The notes: generated by a model not told the origin, from the sequence alone. 64,000 nt of DNA from Fimbriimonadaceae bacterium (GCA_019454125.1 CP075365.1:1544218-1608217); one strand, 5' to 3'; shown: positions 35,835 through 46,191, numbered from the stretch's first letter. A program made the numbers and translations.

Positions 35835-36785
35835 TTGGCGAAAATTAACTTTCCGAAGAACGAGAACACTTTCGACGCTTGGTTCACGAACTTCCAGCAG
35901 GCGTTCAACGCCAACGCTCGCAAGTTCGGGTTCACGACTACTGACGTGAAGACCGTCAACCAGTTCTTCAAGGCCTGGCAGACGTGGACGACCACTGTCC
36001 AGGACTGGAACGAATTCAACACTTCGTTCACGAAGTTCCAGAAGGCGCAGTTCACCAGCTTCCAGAGCTTTGTGATGGGCTACTGGAACGAGATCGTGAC
36101 CAACCCTGCCTTCAACGGCAACGCTAAGGCCTGGTTTGGCAACGGCGCCCCGAACAAGTCCTTCGCTCCTAAGACGCGAAAGACCACGGGTCGCAATACC
36201 ACGACCGCGAAGGCCACGACCACCAAGTCGACGACTCGCAAGTCGACCACGGTGAAGTCGACCGTTAAGCCGACGACCCGCAAGTCGACCATCAAGGCGA
36301 CGACCGGCACCCGCAAGACCACTTCGCGCGGCATCACGGCGACCCGCGGTACGACCACTTCGATCTACTCCAACGGTCGCAGCACCAACGGCGTTTACAC
36401 GAACGGCAGGGCCACGACCAACAAGACCACGAACAAGACCACCCGCGGTCGCACGACCGCCAAGAAGACGGTCAACGTGCCGACTTCGGTCCCGTTCGTC
36501 TGGTTCAGCAGCTACAAGAACGGCAGCGTCAACGTTTACGTCGGCAGCACCGTGAACGGTGGCTTCCAGCTCCCGGCCGGCGCCAGCGGCGCCGCCATCC
36601 AGTACCGCTACGGCCGCCAGTCCTGGCGCAAGCTGACGCAGGGCGCGACCTTCCCGTTCGTCCACAACACCAACAGCATCGACGCGAAGAAGATCACTTA
36701 TCGCGCCTGCTGGGTCTACGGGAACAAGAAGGGCCCCTGGAGCGCGACCTTCAACTACAACATCAACACGCTGAAGGCTGCCTAA
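35835..36785 (+). CDS. tripartite Thr/Lys-rich protein, unknown
   Basis: The 316-residue protein is not recognised. Residues 1-95 are rich in Phe, Trp, Asn and Thr ([16 protein letters not shown]) and look helical. Residues 115-220 are a very basic low-complexity segment built from KSTT, RKST and TTK units, like histone H1 or PRM-type tails. Residues 225-316 form a beta-rich domain ([20 protein letters not shown]). There is no signal peptide. Codons are nearly all the C-ending or G-ending preferred type (TTC, AAC, AAG), which suggests high expression. The TTG start follows GGGGGAC; a strong terminator follows the gene. Confidence 0.85.
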   Translation: MAKINFPKNENTFDAWFTNFQQAFNANARKFGFTTTDVKTVNQFFKAWQTWTTTVQDWNEFNTSFTKFQKAQFTSFQSFVMGYWNEIVTNPAFNGNAKAWFGNGAPNKSFAPKTRKTTGRNTTTAKATTTKSTTRKSTTVKSTVKPTTRKSTIKATTGTRKTTSRGITATRGTTTSIYSNGRSTNGVYTNGRATTNKTTNKTTRGRTTAKKTVNVPTSVPFVWFSSYKNGSVNVYVGSTVNGGFQLPAGASGAAIQYRYGRQSWRKLTQGATFPFVHNTNSIDAKKITYRACWVYGNKKGPWSATFNYNINTLKAA

Positions 36786-36811
36786 GCCTCCAGAGACAGA
36801 CTCAAAAACAT

Positions 36812-36839
36812 GGGGCCGGCGGATCTTTCCGCCGGCCCC
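36812..36839 (+). terminator. strong intrinsic terminator
   Basis: GGGGCCGGCGGA and TCCGCCGGCCCC form a perfect 12-bp stem with a 4-base loop, followed by AGTCGTTCTT. Confidence 0.85.
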
Positions 36840-36912
36840 AGTCGTTCTTGTGAGCCGGTTCTTTGGGGCCCGACAAGGACGTCCGCGCCGCCGGGTGCCC
36901 TTTGACGTAAGA

Positions 36913-38355
<1,443 letters not shown>

Positions 38356-38410
38356 TATGAGCTTTCTGAGCCGTTGGTAATACCAGAGTCCGTTCGGCCG
38401 CTGAAAGATT

Positions 38411-38442
38411 TTGCCGGTCGGGGTGGACTCTGCGTGTATATT
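38411..38442 (+). promoter_or_regulatory. possible promoter of carboxypeptidase gene
   Basis: TTGCCG at 38411-38416 and TGTATATT from 38435 lie 25 bases before the start at 38467. Spacing is 18-20 bases depending on the hexamer chosen. Confidence 0.35.
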
Positions 38443-38466
38443 AGGGGCTTGCGGAGGCAACCCTTC

Positions 38467-39690
38467 ATGAAAGTGTCGAGAATCCCTATACTGCTTGCCG
38501 GCTTGCTGGTCGGGGGCTTAGCGTCAGCCCAGGACGCCTGGTACCGAGTGAAAATTTCCGTTCCGGACGAGGCCACCATGAGCCGCGTCCTGGACTCGGA
38601 CCTGAGAATCTTGGACTGCGTCCCCGCTCGCGACCATGTGGACGCCGTGATCGGCCCGGGCGAGGCGTTCAAGCTTGTCCGGCTCGGCCTTCGCTATGAG
38701 TACGAGCGGCAAATCCCGCCGCCCACCCCTGGCGTCCCCGGTCTCGCGGCCAGCGGTACCGCCAACTTCCAGGCCGAGGACTATCGCACCCGGTACTTCA
38801 ACGCCGACGAGATCATCGCCTTCTTCGAGACCCTGCGCTCGCAACACCCGACCTACGTCACGCGAAGGACGATCGGGACCTCGATCAACGGGGAGACGAT
38901 GTACGCCTATCGCCTTGGCCGACCTATCCGCACCGGCGCAAAGCCGGAGGCCAGCTTCGTCATCCTTGGCCTGCAGCACGCCCGCGAATGGGTGAGCGGC
39001 TCGGTCATCATGCACGTCGCCAAGAAGACGGTCGAAGGCTTGACGACCCCGCAGTCGACGCCCTTCCTTACGAACCAGTTGGTCTGGATCGTGCCGATCA
39101 CCAACCCGGACGGTTATCGGTACACCTGGACGAACGACCGCTATTGGCGAAAGAACCGCCGGAACACGGGCAGTGGCTTCTTTGGCGTCGACCTGAACCG
39201 AAACTGGTCGGTGGGCTGGGGTGGGAACAACGGCAGCAGCGGGAGTCGCGGCTCCGAGACTTACCGCGGCACGGCCGCATTCAGCGAGCCCGAGACCGCG
39301 AACGTCCGCGACTTCGTGGCGACGCTTGAGCGCGTTCGTGGCATGATCGATTTCCACAGCTATTCGCAGCTCGTGCTCTGGCCGTGGGGCTACCAAACCT
39401 CCCAGCCCCCCACGCGGAACGTGCTTGAGCCGCTCGCGGTGAAGATGGTCAATTCGATGAACTTCGGCGCCCGCTATTCCCAGGGACAGACGGCGACGAC
39501 GCTCTACATCGCGTCGGGCGTCGCACCGGACTTTATGTATGAGACGTACAACCGCGCGCCTTCCTATACGATCGAGCTGCGTGACGAGGGACAGTTCGGC
39601 TTTGAACTGCCGCCGAGCCAGATCAGCCCGACGCAGGACGAAGCGTGGGCCGCCTTCAAGGTGATGCTCACTGAGCTTCCGGGCTACTAA
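38467..39690 (+). CDS. secreted M14 zinc carboxypeptidase
   Basis: The 407-residue protein has a signal peptide ending LASAQ (about residue 21), an N-terminal propeptide-like region to about 110, and an M14 domain. Zinc ligands are H and E in QHAREW and the later H in DFHSYSQL; the NPDGYRYTW and YWRKNRR segments bind substrate; the catalytic Glu is in ELRDEGQFGF. It should remove C-terminal residues from peptides outside the cell. The ATG is preceded by GGAGG at nine bases. Confidence 0.93.
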   Translation: MKVSRIPILLAGLLVGGLASAQDAWYRVKISVPDEATMSRVLDSDLRILDCVPARDHVDAVIGPGEAFKLVRLGLRYEYERQIPPPTPGVPGLAASGTANFQAEDYRTRYFNADEIIAFFETLRSQHPTYVTRRTIGTSINGETMYAYRLGRPIRTGAKPEASFVILGLQHAREWVSGSVIMHVAKKTVEGLTTPQSTPFLTNQLVWIVPITNPDGYRYTWTNDRYWRKNRRNTGSGFFGVDLNRNWSVGWGGNNGSSGSRGSETYRGTAAFSEPETANVRDFVATLERVRGMIDFHSYSQLVLWPWGYQTSQPPTRNVLEPLAVKMVNSMNFGARYSQGQTATTLYIASGVAPDFMYETYNRAPSYTIELRDEGQFGFELPPSQISPTQDEAWAAFKVMLTELPGY

Positions 39691-39708
39691 GTCCGGCTTC
39701 TCGCGATA

Positions 39709-39746
39709 AAGCGGCCTGGCTCCTTTCGAGCCGGGCCGCTTCTCTT
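39709..39746. terminator. intrinsic terminator between convergent genes
   Basis: AAGCGGCCTGGCTC pairs with GAGCCGGGCCGCTT (one mismatch) round a 5-base loop, followed by CTCTTT. It probably serves the carboxypeptidase and perhaps the convergent glycosyltransferase. Confidence 0.8.
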
Positions 39747-39753
39747 TGCGATG

Positions 39754-40860
39754 CTAACGGGCCTGGCGATAGGTCGAGAGGACGGCCCGGTAGACGTCGA
39801 TCGTGCGCGTCGTCATTCGCTGGACCGAGTACTCCGAAGCGGCGCGATCCAGCGCGGCCTGGCTCATTGCCAGCATCCGCGTGCGGTTCAAGAGCAGTTC
39901 CAGGATGGCGTCGGCCAGCGAGACCGGGTCAGCCGGCGGGACGAGGACGCCGGTCTCGGGCGTGACCACCTCTGGCACGCCCCCGGTCCTCGAGGCGACC
40001 GTGGGCAGTCCCACCGCCATCGCTTCGATAAGCGAGATGCCCATGGCCTCGCGCAGGGTCGGAAAAACGAAGAGGTCCATACCTGCGAGGATCGGGAAAA
40101 CGTCGTTCCGGTAGCCCAGGAAGTGGGTCTGGTGCTCGATCTCGAGCTCCTTTGCCAGAGTCCGCAGGTTTTGCTCCAGCTCCCCGTCGCCCGCGATCAC
40201 GAAATGGATGTCAGGTCGCTCGTCCAGCACGCGCCGGAAAGCGCGAAGGGCGTGCTGGACCCCCTTGAGCGGCGTCAGCCGCGCGACCGTCCCAAAGACG
40301 AGACTGTTCTCCCCGATGCCCAGTGCCCGCCGCGTGGCGCCGCGCCATTCCGGCTCGATGCGGGGAAGGGGGATGCCGTTCGGCACGATCGAAACGCGCG
40401 AACCGTCGATCCCTTGCTGGATCATGTGGTCGCGGACCGACTCCGAGACCGCGATCAAGTGGGTCGAGGCGAGGTAAGAGAGCTTGCCGCTGAGGCCGTG
40501 GACGGTCGCAACGGACGGCTTCTTCGCCAGCCTCGCGGCCAGCGACCCGTTCACAGTGGAAGTCGACAGGTGGGTGTGGACGAGGTCCACCGAAGAACGG
40601 CGCAAGAAGCTCGCGATCTGCAGCACCGCCAGGGGGTCGACCTTCGTGCGGATTTTGAACGAGACCGTTTCGAAACCGCTCTCCAGCGTCGCCGTTTCGA
40701 GCCCACGCCCTTGGAAGGTGCCAAAGACGACGTCTTGACCCTGCAAGCGGAGTTCTCCGGACAGGTTCATCATGCTGGCGACGGCGCCATAAACGGCCCG
40801 CCGCGCGGAGCAGAACTGCAGGACTCTCAGCGCGGGGCGGCGTCGATCTTGGCCTGCCGC
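39754..40860 (-). CDS. GT4-type glycosyltransferase
   Basis: The protein is a GT-B glycosyltransferase: an N-terminal domain with LRVLQFCSARRAVYGAVAS and LVHTHLSTS, and a C-terminal domain with VARLTPLKGVQHALRAFR, FLGYRNDVFPIL, FVFPTLREAMGISLIEAMA (nucleotide-sugar and catalytic EX7E region) and GGVPEVVTPETGVLVPP. It probably builds a surface glycan. The start is unclear: no ATG or GTG is well placed; I list TTG 40860, while CTG 40830, overlapping the deacetylase stop as CTGA, matches the family N-terminus better. The two genes are coupled. Confidence 0.88.
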   Translation of the reverse strand, partial: AAGQDRRRPALRVLQFCSARRAVYGAVASMMNLSGELRLQGQDVVFGTFQGRGLETATLESGFETVSFKIRTKVDPLAVLQIASFLRRSSVDLVHTHLSTSTVNGSLAARLAKKPSVATVHGLSGKLSYLASTHLIAVSESVRDHMIQQGIDGSRVSIVPNGIPLPRIEPEWRGATRRALGIGENSLVFGTVARLTPLKGVQHALRAFRRVLDERPDIHFVIAGDGELEQNLRTLAKELEIEHQTHFLGYRNDVFPILAGMDLFVFPTLREAMGISLIEAMAVGLPTVASRTGGVPEVVTPETGVLVPPADPVSLADAILELLLNRTRMLAMSQAALDRAASEYSVQRMTTRTIDVYRAVLSTYRQAR

Positions 40861-41564
40861 CAAAGCTTCCAGATCAAAATCGCGCTCGAAGTGTCGCTCC
40901 GAACGTTGATTCGTTTCAGTCGGTACGGGTCCGTCCAAGGGTGGTTCCAGCCTTTGTCAACGCTACAAGCTGCCGTGTACCCCGCATTCGCAACCGCCCC
41001 ACGGACCGTCTCATCGTTGGCCCCATAGGGATAGCAGAAAATGTCGGCCTTCTGACCAAGGACGGCCTCAAGCCGGGCTTTGGCTTCGCTGACTTCGTGG
41101 TTCAAGGCCGCGGGATCTAACTCGGTCAGGCGGGCATGGGTCATCGAGTGGGAGCCCACCTCATGGCCAGCCTTTGCCAGGTTCGAAAGGCTAGGGCCAT
41201 CGAGCAAGGGCTCGGGCGAGTCGCCGAGCTGCGCGTCCCATTCGTTGGTCTTCCCGAGCAGGCCCGCGACGGCGAAAATGGTGCCCCGCATGCCATGTCG
41301 CTCGAGGATCGGCGCTGCGTGGTCAAGAAAATCCTGGTAGCCGTCATCGAAAGTCAGGCAAATATACTTGCCAAGGCTCGCGCCCGTCGAAAGGGCTCGC
41401 ACGAGACCAGCCACGCTCACGCTGGAAAGGCCCAGCCGCCGCAGGGTCTTGACCTGCGCCTCGAACTTTCGGGGCGCGACGTAGTGGCCCGGCACGTGAG
41501 TCCGCTCTGGGCGCAGGGCGACCTTGTGGTACATGAGGATCGGGATCCTCGGGGTTTGGCTCAT
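40827..41564 (-). CDS. polysaccharide deacetylase, NodB-like
   Basis: The 245-residue protein has the NodB motifs in order: LTFDDGYQDF (catalytic Asp and first metal ligand), SHSMTHARL (metal-binding HxxxH), FCYPYGAND and the C-terminal PYRLKRINV. It would remove acetyl groups from a polysaccharide or peptidoglycan. No signal peptide is evident. Its gene overlaps the glycosyltransferase start, so both probably act on one cell-surface polymer. Confidence 0.92.
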   Translation of the reverse strand: MSQTPRIPILMYHKVALRPERTHVPGHYVAPRKFEAQVKTLRRLGLSSVSVAGLVRALSTGASLGKYICLTFDDGYQDFLDHAAPILERHGMRGTIFAVAGLLGKTNEWDAQLGDSPEPLLDGPSLSNLAKAGHEVGSHSMTHARLTELDPAALNHEVSEAKARLEAVLGQKADIFCYPYGANDETVRGAVANAGYTAACSVDKGWNHPWTDPYRLKRINVRSDTSSAILIWKLWRQAKIDAAPR

Positions 41565-41599
41565 CGTCGGCCTGGCTGGCGAATCCCAATCTACCCGGG

Positions 41600-41605
41600 T
41601 AGATT
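41600..41605 (+). promoter_or_regulatory. -10-like hexamer six bases before start codon
   Basis: TAGATT stands six bases before the GTG at 41612, with no ribosome binding site in the spacer. Confidence 0.45.
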
Positions 41606-41611
41606 TCGCAC

Positions 41612-42574
41612 GTGCCCTTTCCCCATCCGCGCGGCTATGTTTGTCCTATGTGCCCGGAGCCGCCGACCTTCGGCCTGGGACTCGAGGATGGGGCTTGGGC
41701 GGATGCGCCGTGGAGCGAAGACTTTCTCGACATCGAAGGGCCAGAAAAGTCCAAACCTCGCTACAGAACACGGGTAAAGATGCTTTGGGACGACGCATAC
41801 TTCTACGTCGGGGCCGAGTTGGAAGAACCACACTTGTGGGCTACGTTTACGGAACATGACTCCGTAATCTTTCAAGACAATGACTTTGAGGTCTTCATTG
41901 ATCCGGACGGTGACAACCACCAATACTATGAGTATGAGATTAATGCTTTAGGGACGGATTGGGACTTGAGGTTGGTCAAGCCGTACCGGGACGGGGGGCC
42001 GGCCTTGAACCCATGGGAGATCCCCGGCCTGAAAAAACGAGTCACCCTGCACGGCACCTTGAACGACCCGCGTGACACTGACGAGGGTTGGACGGTGGAG
42101 CTCGCCTTTCCGTGGGAAGTTCTGGCCGAATATGCGGGGCGTCCGGCGCCGCCCGTGGTGGGGGACCAGTGGCGGGTGAACTTCTCGCGGGTGCAGTGGC
42201 AACTGGCCGAGACGGAGCACGGCTATGAGAAAATCCCGGGCATCCCCGAGGACAACTGGGTCTGGTCACCGCAATGGGCGGTAGATATGCACCGGCCGGA
42301 ACTCTGGGGATATGTCCAGTTCGAAAGAGGCCATAAGCCATTTAGAAATGATGAAGACTGGGGCGTAAAGTGCGAGCTTATGGAACTCTATTATGAGCAA
42401 AAGAGGTTCCACAAGCTGCACCGCACTTGGGCTGAAATCACCGAATTAACGAATACGATGAATGGGTCTGTTCGCCTAGCGGTGGACGGCGCAGGGTTTC
42501 GGGCGTCGTTAATAGGGAAGCATGGGGTCTATACGGTGGGCCAAGATTCGCGGCTTGCCTTCCGGCGACACTAG
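41612..42574 (+). CDS. CBM9-like carbohydrate-binding protein
   Basis: The 320-residue protein is a family-9-like carbohydrate-binding/DOMON domain: DGAWADAPWSEDFLDIEG, RVKMLWDDAYFYVGAELEE, DNDFEVFIDPDGDNHQYYEY, DEGWTVELAFPWEVL and WRVNFSRVQW. There is no signal peptide. The GTG at 41612 is supported by the YVCP stretch before residue 13, which is typical of relatives, and by TAGATT upstream. Its ligand and cellular location are not shown by the sequence. Confidence 0.85.
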   Translation: MPFPHPRGYVCPMCPEPPTFGLGLEDGAWADAPWSEDFLDIEGPEKSKPRYRTRVKMLWDDAYFYVGAELEEPHLWATFTEHDSVIFQDNDFEVFIDPDGDNHQYYEYEINALGTDWDLRLVKPYRDGGPALNPWEIPGLKKRVTLHGTLNDPRDTDEGWTVELAFPWEVLAEYAGRPAPPVVGDQWRVNFSRVQWQLAETEHGYEKIPGIPEDNWVWSPQWAVDMHRPELWGYVQFERGHKPFRNDEDWGVKCELMELYYEQKRFHKLHRTWAEITELTNTMNGSVRLAVDGAGFRASLIGKHGVYTVGQDSRLAFRRH

Positions 42575-42625
42575 TATTCGGCGATGGTCTGGAAAAACGG
42601 CGCAGAAATCCCATAATGAAGGAGC

Positions 42626-43369
42626 GTGGTGAAGGCAATTTGGATAGTCGTCGGCGTGGTGCCGACCTGGGCTTATGGAGACGATCAACCGGCCCTAGAC
42701 GCGGTCACGTTCTACGGTCGTCCGGGCAACCTCTACGTGAGCCTGCGGCCGGCGGCGAAGGCGCTCGGCCTCGACGTCTCGTGGTACGACGACACCCAAG
42801 AAGTCGGCCTGGGCGAAACGCGCTTTTCGAAGAAGGACTTTGTCACCCTTTTCGACGGGACAAAGCTTCTGAGCTTCCAGCAACTAAAGCGGCTTGGTGT
42901 AAACGTTGAGTTCGACGCGACGACCAACACGGCGAAGGCGGTCCTGAAAGACAAGTCTTTTGTGGCCCGTCCCGGCGAAAAGCGGGTCGAAGTGAGCATC
43001 CGTGAGCAGAAGCTAAAGGCTTGGCAGGGCGAGACGCTGGTGATGGAGACCAACATCAGCAGCGGCCGGCGAGGAAACGCTACGCCGCAAGGGAAGTTTA
43101 ACGCTGGGCCGTACCGCTCCCGCATGCACTATTCACGGCTTTACGACAACGCCCCGATGCCCTATTCGGTGCAGATCAACGGGCACGTCTTCATCCACGG
43201 ATATTCGAGCGTGCCTCGCTACCCGGCCTCTCACGGCTGCATCCGCATGCCCCTCTATGGGCGCAACGCGGCAAGGTACTTCTACGAATGGGTGGACGCC
43301 GGAACGCCAGTGGCCGTGCAACCGAAATTCAGCGATTACACGGCGAAGAAGACCGAAGCGACGGACTAG
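42626..43369 (+). CDS. L,D-transpeptidase (YkuD) with N-terminal stalk-like domain
   Basis: The 247-residue protein has an N-terminal leader (MVKAIWIVVGVVPTWAYGDD), a copper-amine-oxidase-like beta domain (about 25-110; VSLRPAAKALGLDVSWYDD) and a YkuD catalytic domain with ISSGRRGNATPQGKF, FIHGYSS and SHGCIRMP, holding the catalytic His and Cys. It would cross-link or modify peptidoglycan in the envelope. GTG 42626 or 42629 follows AAGGAG. Confidence 0.9.
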   Translation: MVKAIWIVVGVVPTWAYGDDQPALDAVTFYGRPGNLYVSLRPAAKALGLDVSWYDDTQEVGLGETRFSKKDFVTLFDGTKLLSFQQLKRLGVNVEFDATTNTAKAVLKDKSFVARPGEKRVEVSIREQKLKAWQGETLVMETNISSGRRGNATPQGKFNAGPYRSRMHYSRLYDNAPMPYSVQINGHVFIHGYSSVPRYPASHGCIRMPLYGRNAARYFYEWVDAGTPVAVQPKFSDYTAKKTEATD

Positions 43370-43527
43370 CAGAGAACGGTCGCGAAGCCGCCCGCGAACT
43401 GCCGGGTCTGGATCAACCGGAGGATCAACGCCCATGCGAACCGGGCCAGCCGGATTATCGCCTCGACCGAGGCGATGATCGCCGCAAGGCTTGTCAGGAA
43501 GCTGACGATTTTGGCGATGAGAGCCAT
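43366..43527 (-). CDS. possible small membrane protein, 53 residues
   Basis: On the minus strand an ATG at 43527 opens 53 codons with a very hydrophobic product, MALIAKIVSFLTSLAAIIAS at the start and FAWALILRLIQ later, with a few Arg and Glu. It could be one or two membrane helices, like small toxin or stress peptides. It converges on the L,D-transpeptidase with a 4-base overlap. No ribosome binding site is visible, so it may be chance. Confidence 0.25.
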   Translation of the reverse strand: MALIAKIVSFLTSLAAIIASVEAIIRLARFAWALILRLIQTRQFAGGFATVLC

Positions 43528-43637
43528 TATCAGTTAGACACCGGATCCTTCACTTGAGTTGCGTTTCTCGCATGACTCGGGCCCTTCTACCGGGGTGCGA
43601 GGGGCAGAAATTCTCGATCGAACCATAATAAGAGATC

Positions 43638-44108
43638 GTGACGGGTCGGCGGGCATTCCTCCTAAGTACTTGGATTTTGGTACTTTGTGGCGCGTTGATT
43701 GGGGGTTGCGAGAGGCCAAGTCCCGTCGCCTCCAAAGAGGTCTTGATGCCTGCGCCGCCGCGCCCTGCCTTGCCCGCTCCGCGCAACGCGACCGAGCTTC
43801 TCGCCTTAGGCGTCACCATTTTTCCGGGCACGGAGATCAATCTAGAGAAGGCCAATTCTCAAGTGGAAGAGATGACGTTCCACCGCATCTATTCCCTTAA
43901 GATGTACTCGCCTGGGACGGTCGAACAAGTGTCCCTCCACTACGCCAACTCCTTACGGAACTCGAAGGTTCATGGCAGCCTTGACGAGCGGCAGGTGACG
44001 GGCAACACGGAGGACGGCAACAGTGTCGACGTGCGGATGAGCCCTGCGGCCGATCCTAAGAAGACGATGGTCTTGATGTGGATCTCGCAATCCAAGTCGG
44101 ACTACTAA
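43638..44108 (+). CDS. hypothetical lipoprotein
   Basis: The 156-residue protein has a lipoprotein signal with lipobox LIGGC at about residue 24, then a Pro/Ala-rich linker and a small domain (FPGTEINLEKANSQVEEMTF, MYSPGTVEQVSLHYANSL). The domain is not recognised. It starts at GTG 43638, with CATAAT eight bases upstream. Its last 53 bases overlap the convergent nitrilase gene. Confidence 0.75.
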   Translation: MTGRRAFLLSTWILVLCGALIGGCERPSPVASKEVLMPAPPRPALPAPRNATELLALGVTIFPGTEINLEKANSQVEEMTFHRIYSLKMYSPGTVEQVSLHYANSLRNSKVHGSLDERQVTGNTEDGNSVDVRMSPAADPKKTMVLMWISQSKSDY

Positions 44109-44943
44109 CCCGCCAGTCGCCGCGATCGCGGTCGTCCCAGTTCCTCACATCTCCGCTGCTTCGCGCCTCGTGCAAGGCATCGAAGTCCAGGTCGGCCAGG
44201 GCCACCGCCTCCTCGCCCATCGGCGTCTCCGCCAAGATCGCGGACTCGTGGAAGGGTTCGACGCTTGGGCAGAGAATCGCGCTCGAACCGAACGTGGTGG
44301 GAACGGGCTCCCGCCCCAGCGAGCCGACCAGTGAGGCGTGTGCCACAAAGATCTGGTTCTCGACCGCGCGGGCGTGGCAAGACCACCGCACGCGTTGGAA
44401 CCCTCGCCGGGTTTCGGTGAAGGCGGGCACAAGTTGGAGGAGGACGCCGGCCTCGGCCAGAGTCCGGCCCGATGGCGGAAACTCGGCGTCATAGCAGACC
44501 GTGAGGCCGACGCGCCGGTCGGGAAGGGCCCGTAAGCCTGCGCCGGCGCTGACGCCCCACTCGACAGATTCGAACTGGGTCATCACCACCTTCGGCAGGT
44601 CCAGGCTCGTCTGACCGCCCGGTGTGACGAGGTGGGCCGTGTTCAGCACCCGGTCGCCCTTCCGGACGAAGGTCGTCCCGAAGACGATGTGCTGATTCCG
44701 CTCAACGGCCAACTCCGCGAAGGCATCGAGACGGTCGGCGACGAAGTCGGCCAAGAGCCCGGGCGCCTCTTGACTCGTGGCTTGGGTAAAGCGGGGAGCG
44801 GAGAGCAGCTCGAGCGAAAGGCACTCGGGGAACAGCACCCAATCCGCCCCATCGGCTCGGTCCAGGCACTCGGCCAGGTGGCTAAAGTGGTCGTCAGGGC
44901 GGCCCAGCGGACGAATCGCGTAGTTCACGACGGCGAGCCTCAC
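44056..44943 (-). CDS. carbon-nitrogen hydrolase (nitrilase superfamily)
   Basis: The 295-residue protein has the nitrilase Glu-Lys-Cys triad: LFPECLSLE, LDLPKVVMTQFE and LTVCYDAEFPPS, with ENQIFVAHASLVG near the end. Relatives are amidases or carbamoylases; the substrate is unknown. The GTG at 44943 overlaps the stop of the acetyltransferase gene (GTGA), so the two are coupled and may act in one pathway. The last 20 residues are Ser/Thr/Arg-rich and overlap the convergent lipoprotein gene. Confidence 0.9.
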   Translation of the reverse strand: MRLAVVNYAIRPLGRPDDHFSHLAECLDRADGADWVLFPECLSLELLSAPRFTQATSQEAPGLLADFVADRLDAFAELAVERNQHIVFGTTFVRKGDRVLNTAHLVTPGGQTSLDLPKVVMTQFESVEWGVSAGAGLRALPDRRVGLTVCYDAEFPPSGRTLAEAGVLLQLVPAFTETRRGFQRVRWSCHARAVENQIFVAHASLVGSLGREPVPTTFGSSAILCPSVEPFHESAILAETPMGEEAVALADLDFDALHEARSSGDVRNWDDRDRGDWRVSSPTWIARSTSRPSSS

Positions 44944-45578
44944 GGGTTCCACTCCAGAAGCGCGGCGGCGTTGCCCGATTCGTCGTCGTCCATGTAGTCC
45001 TCGATCACGCCGCGATAGGCCATGCCCATACGCAGCAGAGGGGTGAGCGTCCGGTCGCGGGCGTCGCCGCGGACCACGGCCAGGCAATAAGCCTGCTTCA
45101 GAGTATCGCGGTTCGCCACCGACCATTCGCGCCAATCCGGGATGCGGCACGCCGTTCCAAAGCGCCTGAGGCCGTTCGCCTTTACGAGGTTAAAGCGGGC
45201 TTGGTAAAGGGCGCGGCCGACCCCCTGGCCCCGGGTTTCGGGATGGACGCTGATGTCCGCGCCGTAGAGCGTCGAGCCTTGCGGATCGTGGTTTTGGAAC
45301 TCGGTCCCGCCCGTGGTCTCCATCCAGTCCGCGTGGGATTCCCACCCCTCCTCGGAGACGATGAGGTTGCTGGCGCTTCCGATGACCAGCCCTGCGCGCT
45401 CCGCGACGAACTGCCCCTCGGGAAAGACCGTGAGGTGGGCGCGGATGTGCCCCTCAAGCCAGTGATAGTCCTGCGGGAAGGGAGGGGGGAAGCAGGCTTT
45501 CTGCAGGGCCACGACTCCGGAGACGTCGGCGAGCGCCATCGGTCGAACGATGAAGCTTTCGTCGGTGCGGTGAGGCAC
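44940..45578 (-). CDS. GNAT-family N-acetyltransferase
   Basis: The 212-residue protein has a GNAT fold: FIVRPMALADVSGVVALQKA at the start, a central VIGSASNLIVS strand, and the acetyl-CoA loop ETRGQGVGRALYQARF. It is coupled to the nitrilase-family gene downstream. The combination resembles bifunctional acetyltransferase/nitrilase proteins split into two genes. The start is a GTG at 45578. The substrate is unknown. Confidence 0.9.
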   Translation of the reverse strand: MPHRTDESFIVRPMALADVSGVVALQKACFPPPFPQDYHWLEGHIRAHLTVFPEGQFVAERAGLVIGSASNLIVSEEGWESHADWMETTGGTEFQNHDPQGSTLYGADISVHPETRGQGVGRALYQARFNLVKANGLRRFGTACRIPDWREWSVANRDTLKQAYCLAVVRGDARDRTLTPLLRMGMAYRGVIEDYMDDDESGNAAALLEWNP

Positions 45579-45627
45579 GGCGCGAAGGTACCTGGCCGGC
45601 AGGGGCCGCTCGGCGGGAAAATGAGTC

Positions 45628-46191
45628 GTGCCGACACTCCGTCTGTGGAAGCCTTTTGGCGTCCTTTGCCAGTTCCGCGAGGGATCGGGACGCCCGACGC
45701 TGGCGGATCTCGTGGACGTCCCCGACGTCTATCCGGCCGGCCGACTGGACTTCGACAGCGAGGGTTTGGTCGTGCTGACCGACCAGGGTTGGCTGCAGGC
45801 GCGGCTCACGGAGCCCAAGTTCCACCACGAGAAGGAATATTGGGTGCAGGTGGAAGGCGTGCCGGGAGAGCAGCAGCTTGCCGCCCTTCGCACGGGGGTG
45901 GAGCTGAACGACGGCATGACTCGCCCGGCGCGGGCCGAGGTCTTCGCCTCACCGCCTTTGCTTCCGCCCGGGGCGCCGGTCCGAGAACGCGCGGACGCCC
46001 CGACGTCTTGGCTCAAGATCGTCTTGACCGAAGGTCGGAACCGGCAGGTGCGACGGATGACCGCGGCTATCGGCCACCCTACGGTGCGGCTCGTCCGCTG
46101 GGCGATCGGGAATTTGGACCTGCGCGGATTGGAGCCGGGAAGGTGGGAGGAGGTGCCGCCCGCGCTCATGAAGCGGTTGATGGGCGGTTAG
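45628..46191 (+). CDS. rluE: rRNA pseudouridine synthase, RluE/RsuA family
   Basis: The 187-residue protein lacks an S4 domain and matches the short RluE form. It opens LRLWKPFGVLCQF and has the catalytic Asp in AGRLDFDSEGLVVLTDQG, then KEYWVQVEG, LTEGRNRQVRRMTAAIGHP and LVRWAIGNLDL. RluE makes the pseudouridine at position 2457 in E. coli 23S rRNA; the exact site here is inferred. The start is GTG 45628. It converges on the DUF4230 gene with a 4-base overlap. Confidence 0.85.
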   Translation: MPTLRLWKPFGVLCQFREGSGRPTLADLVDVPDVYPAGRLDFDSEGLVVLTDQGWLQARLTEPKFHHEKEYWVQVEGVPGEQQLAALRTGVELNDGMTRPARAEVFASPPLLPPGAPVRERADAPTSWLKIVLTEGRNRQVRRMTAAIGHPTVRLVRWAIGNLDLRGLEPGRWEEVPPALMKRLMGG

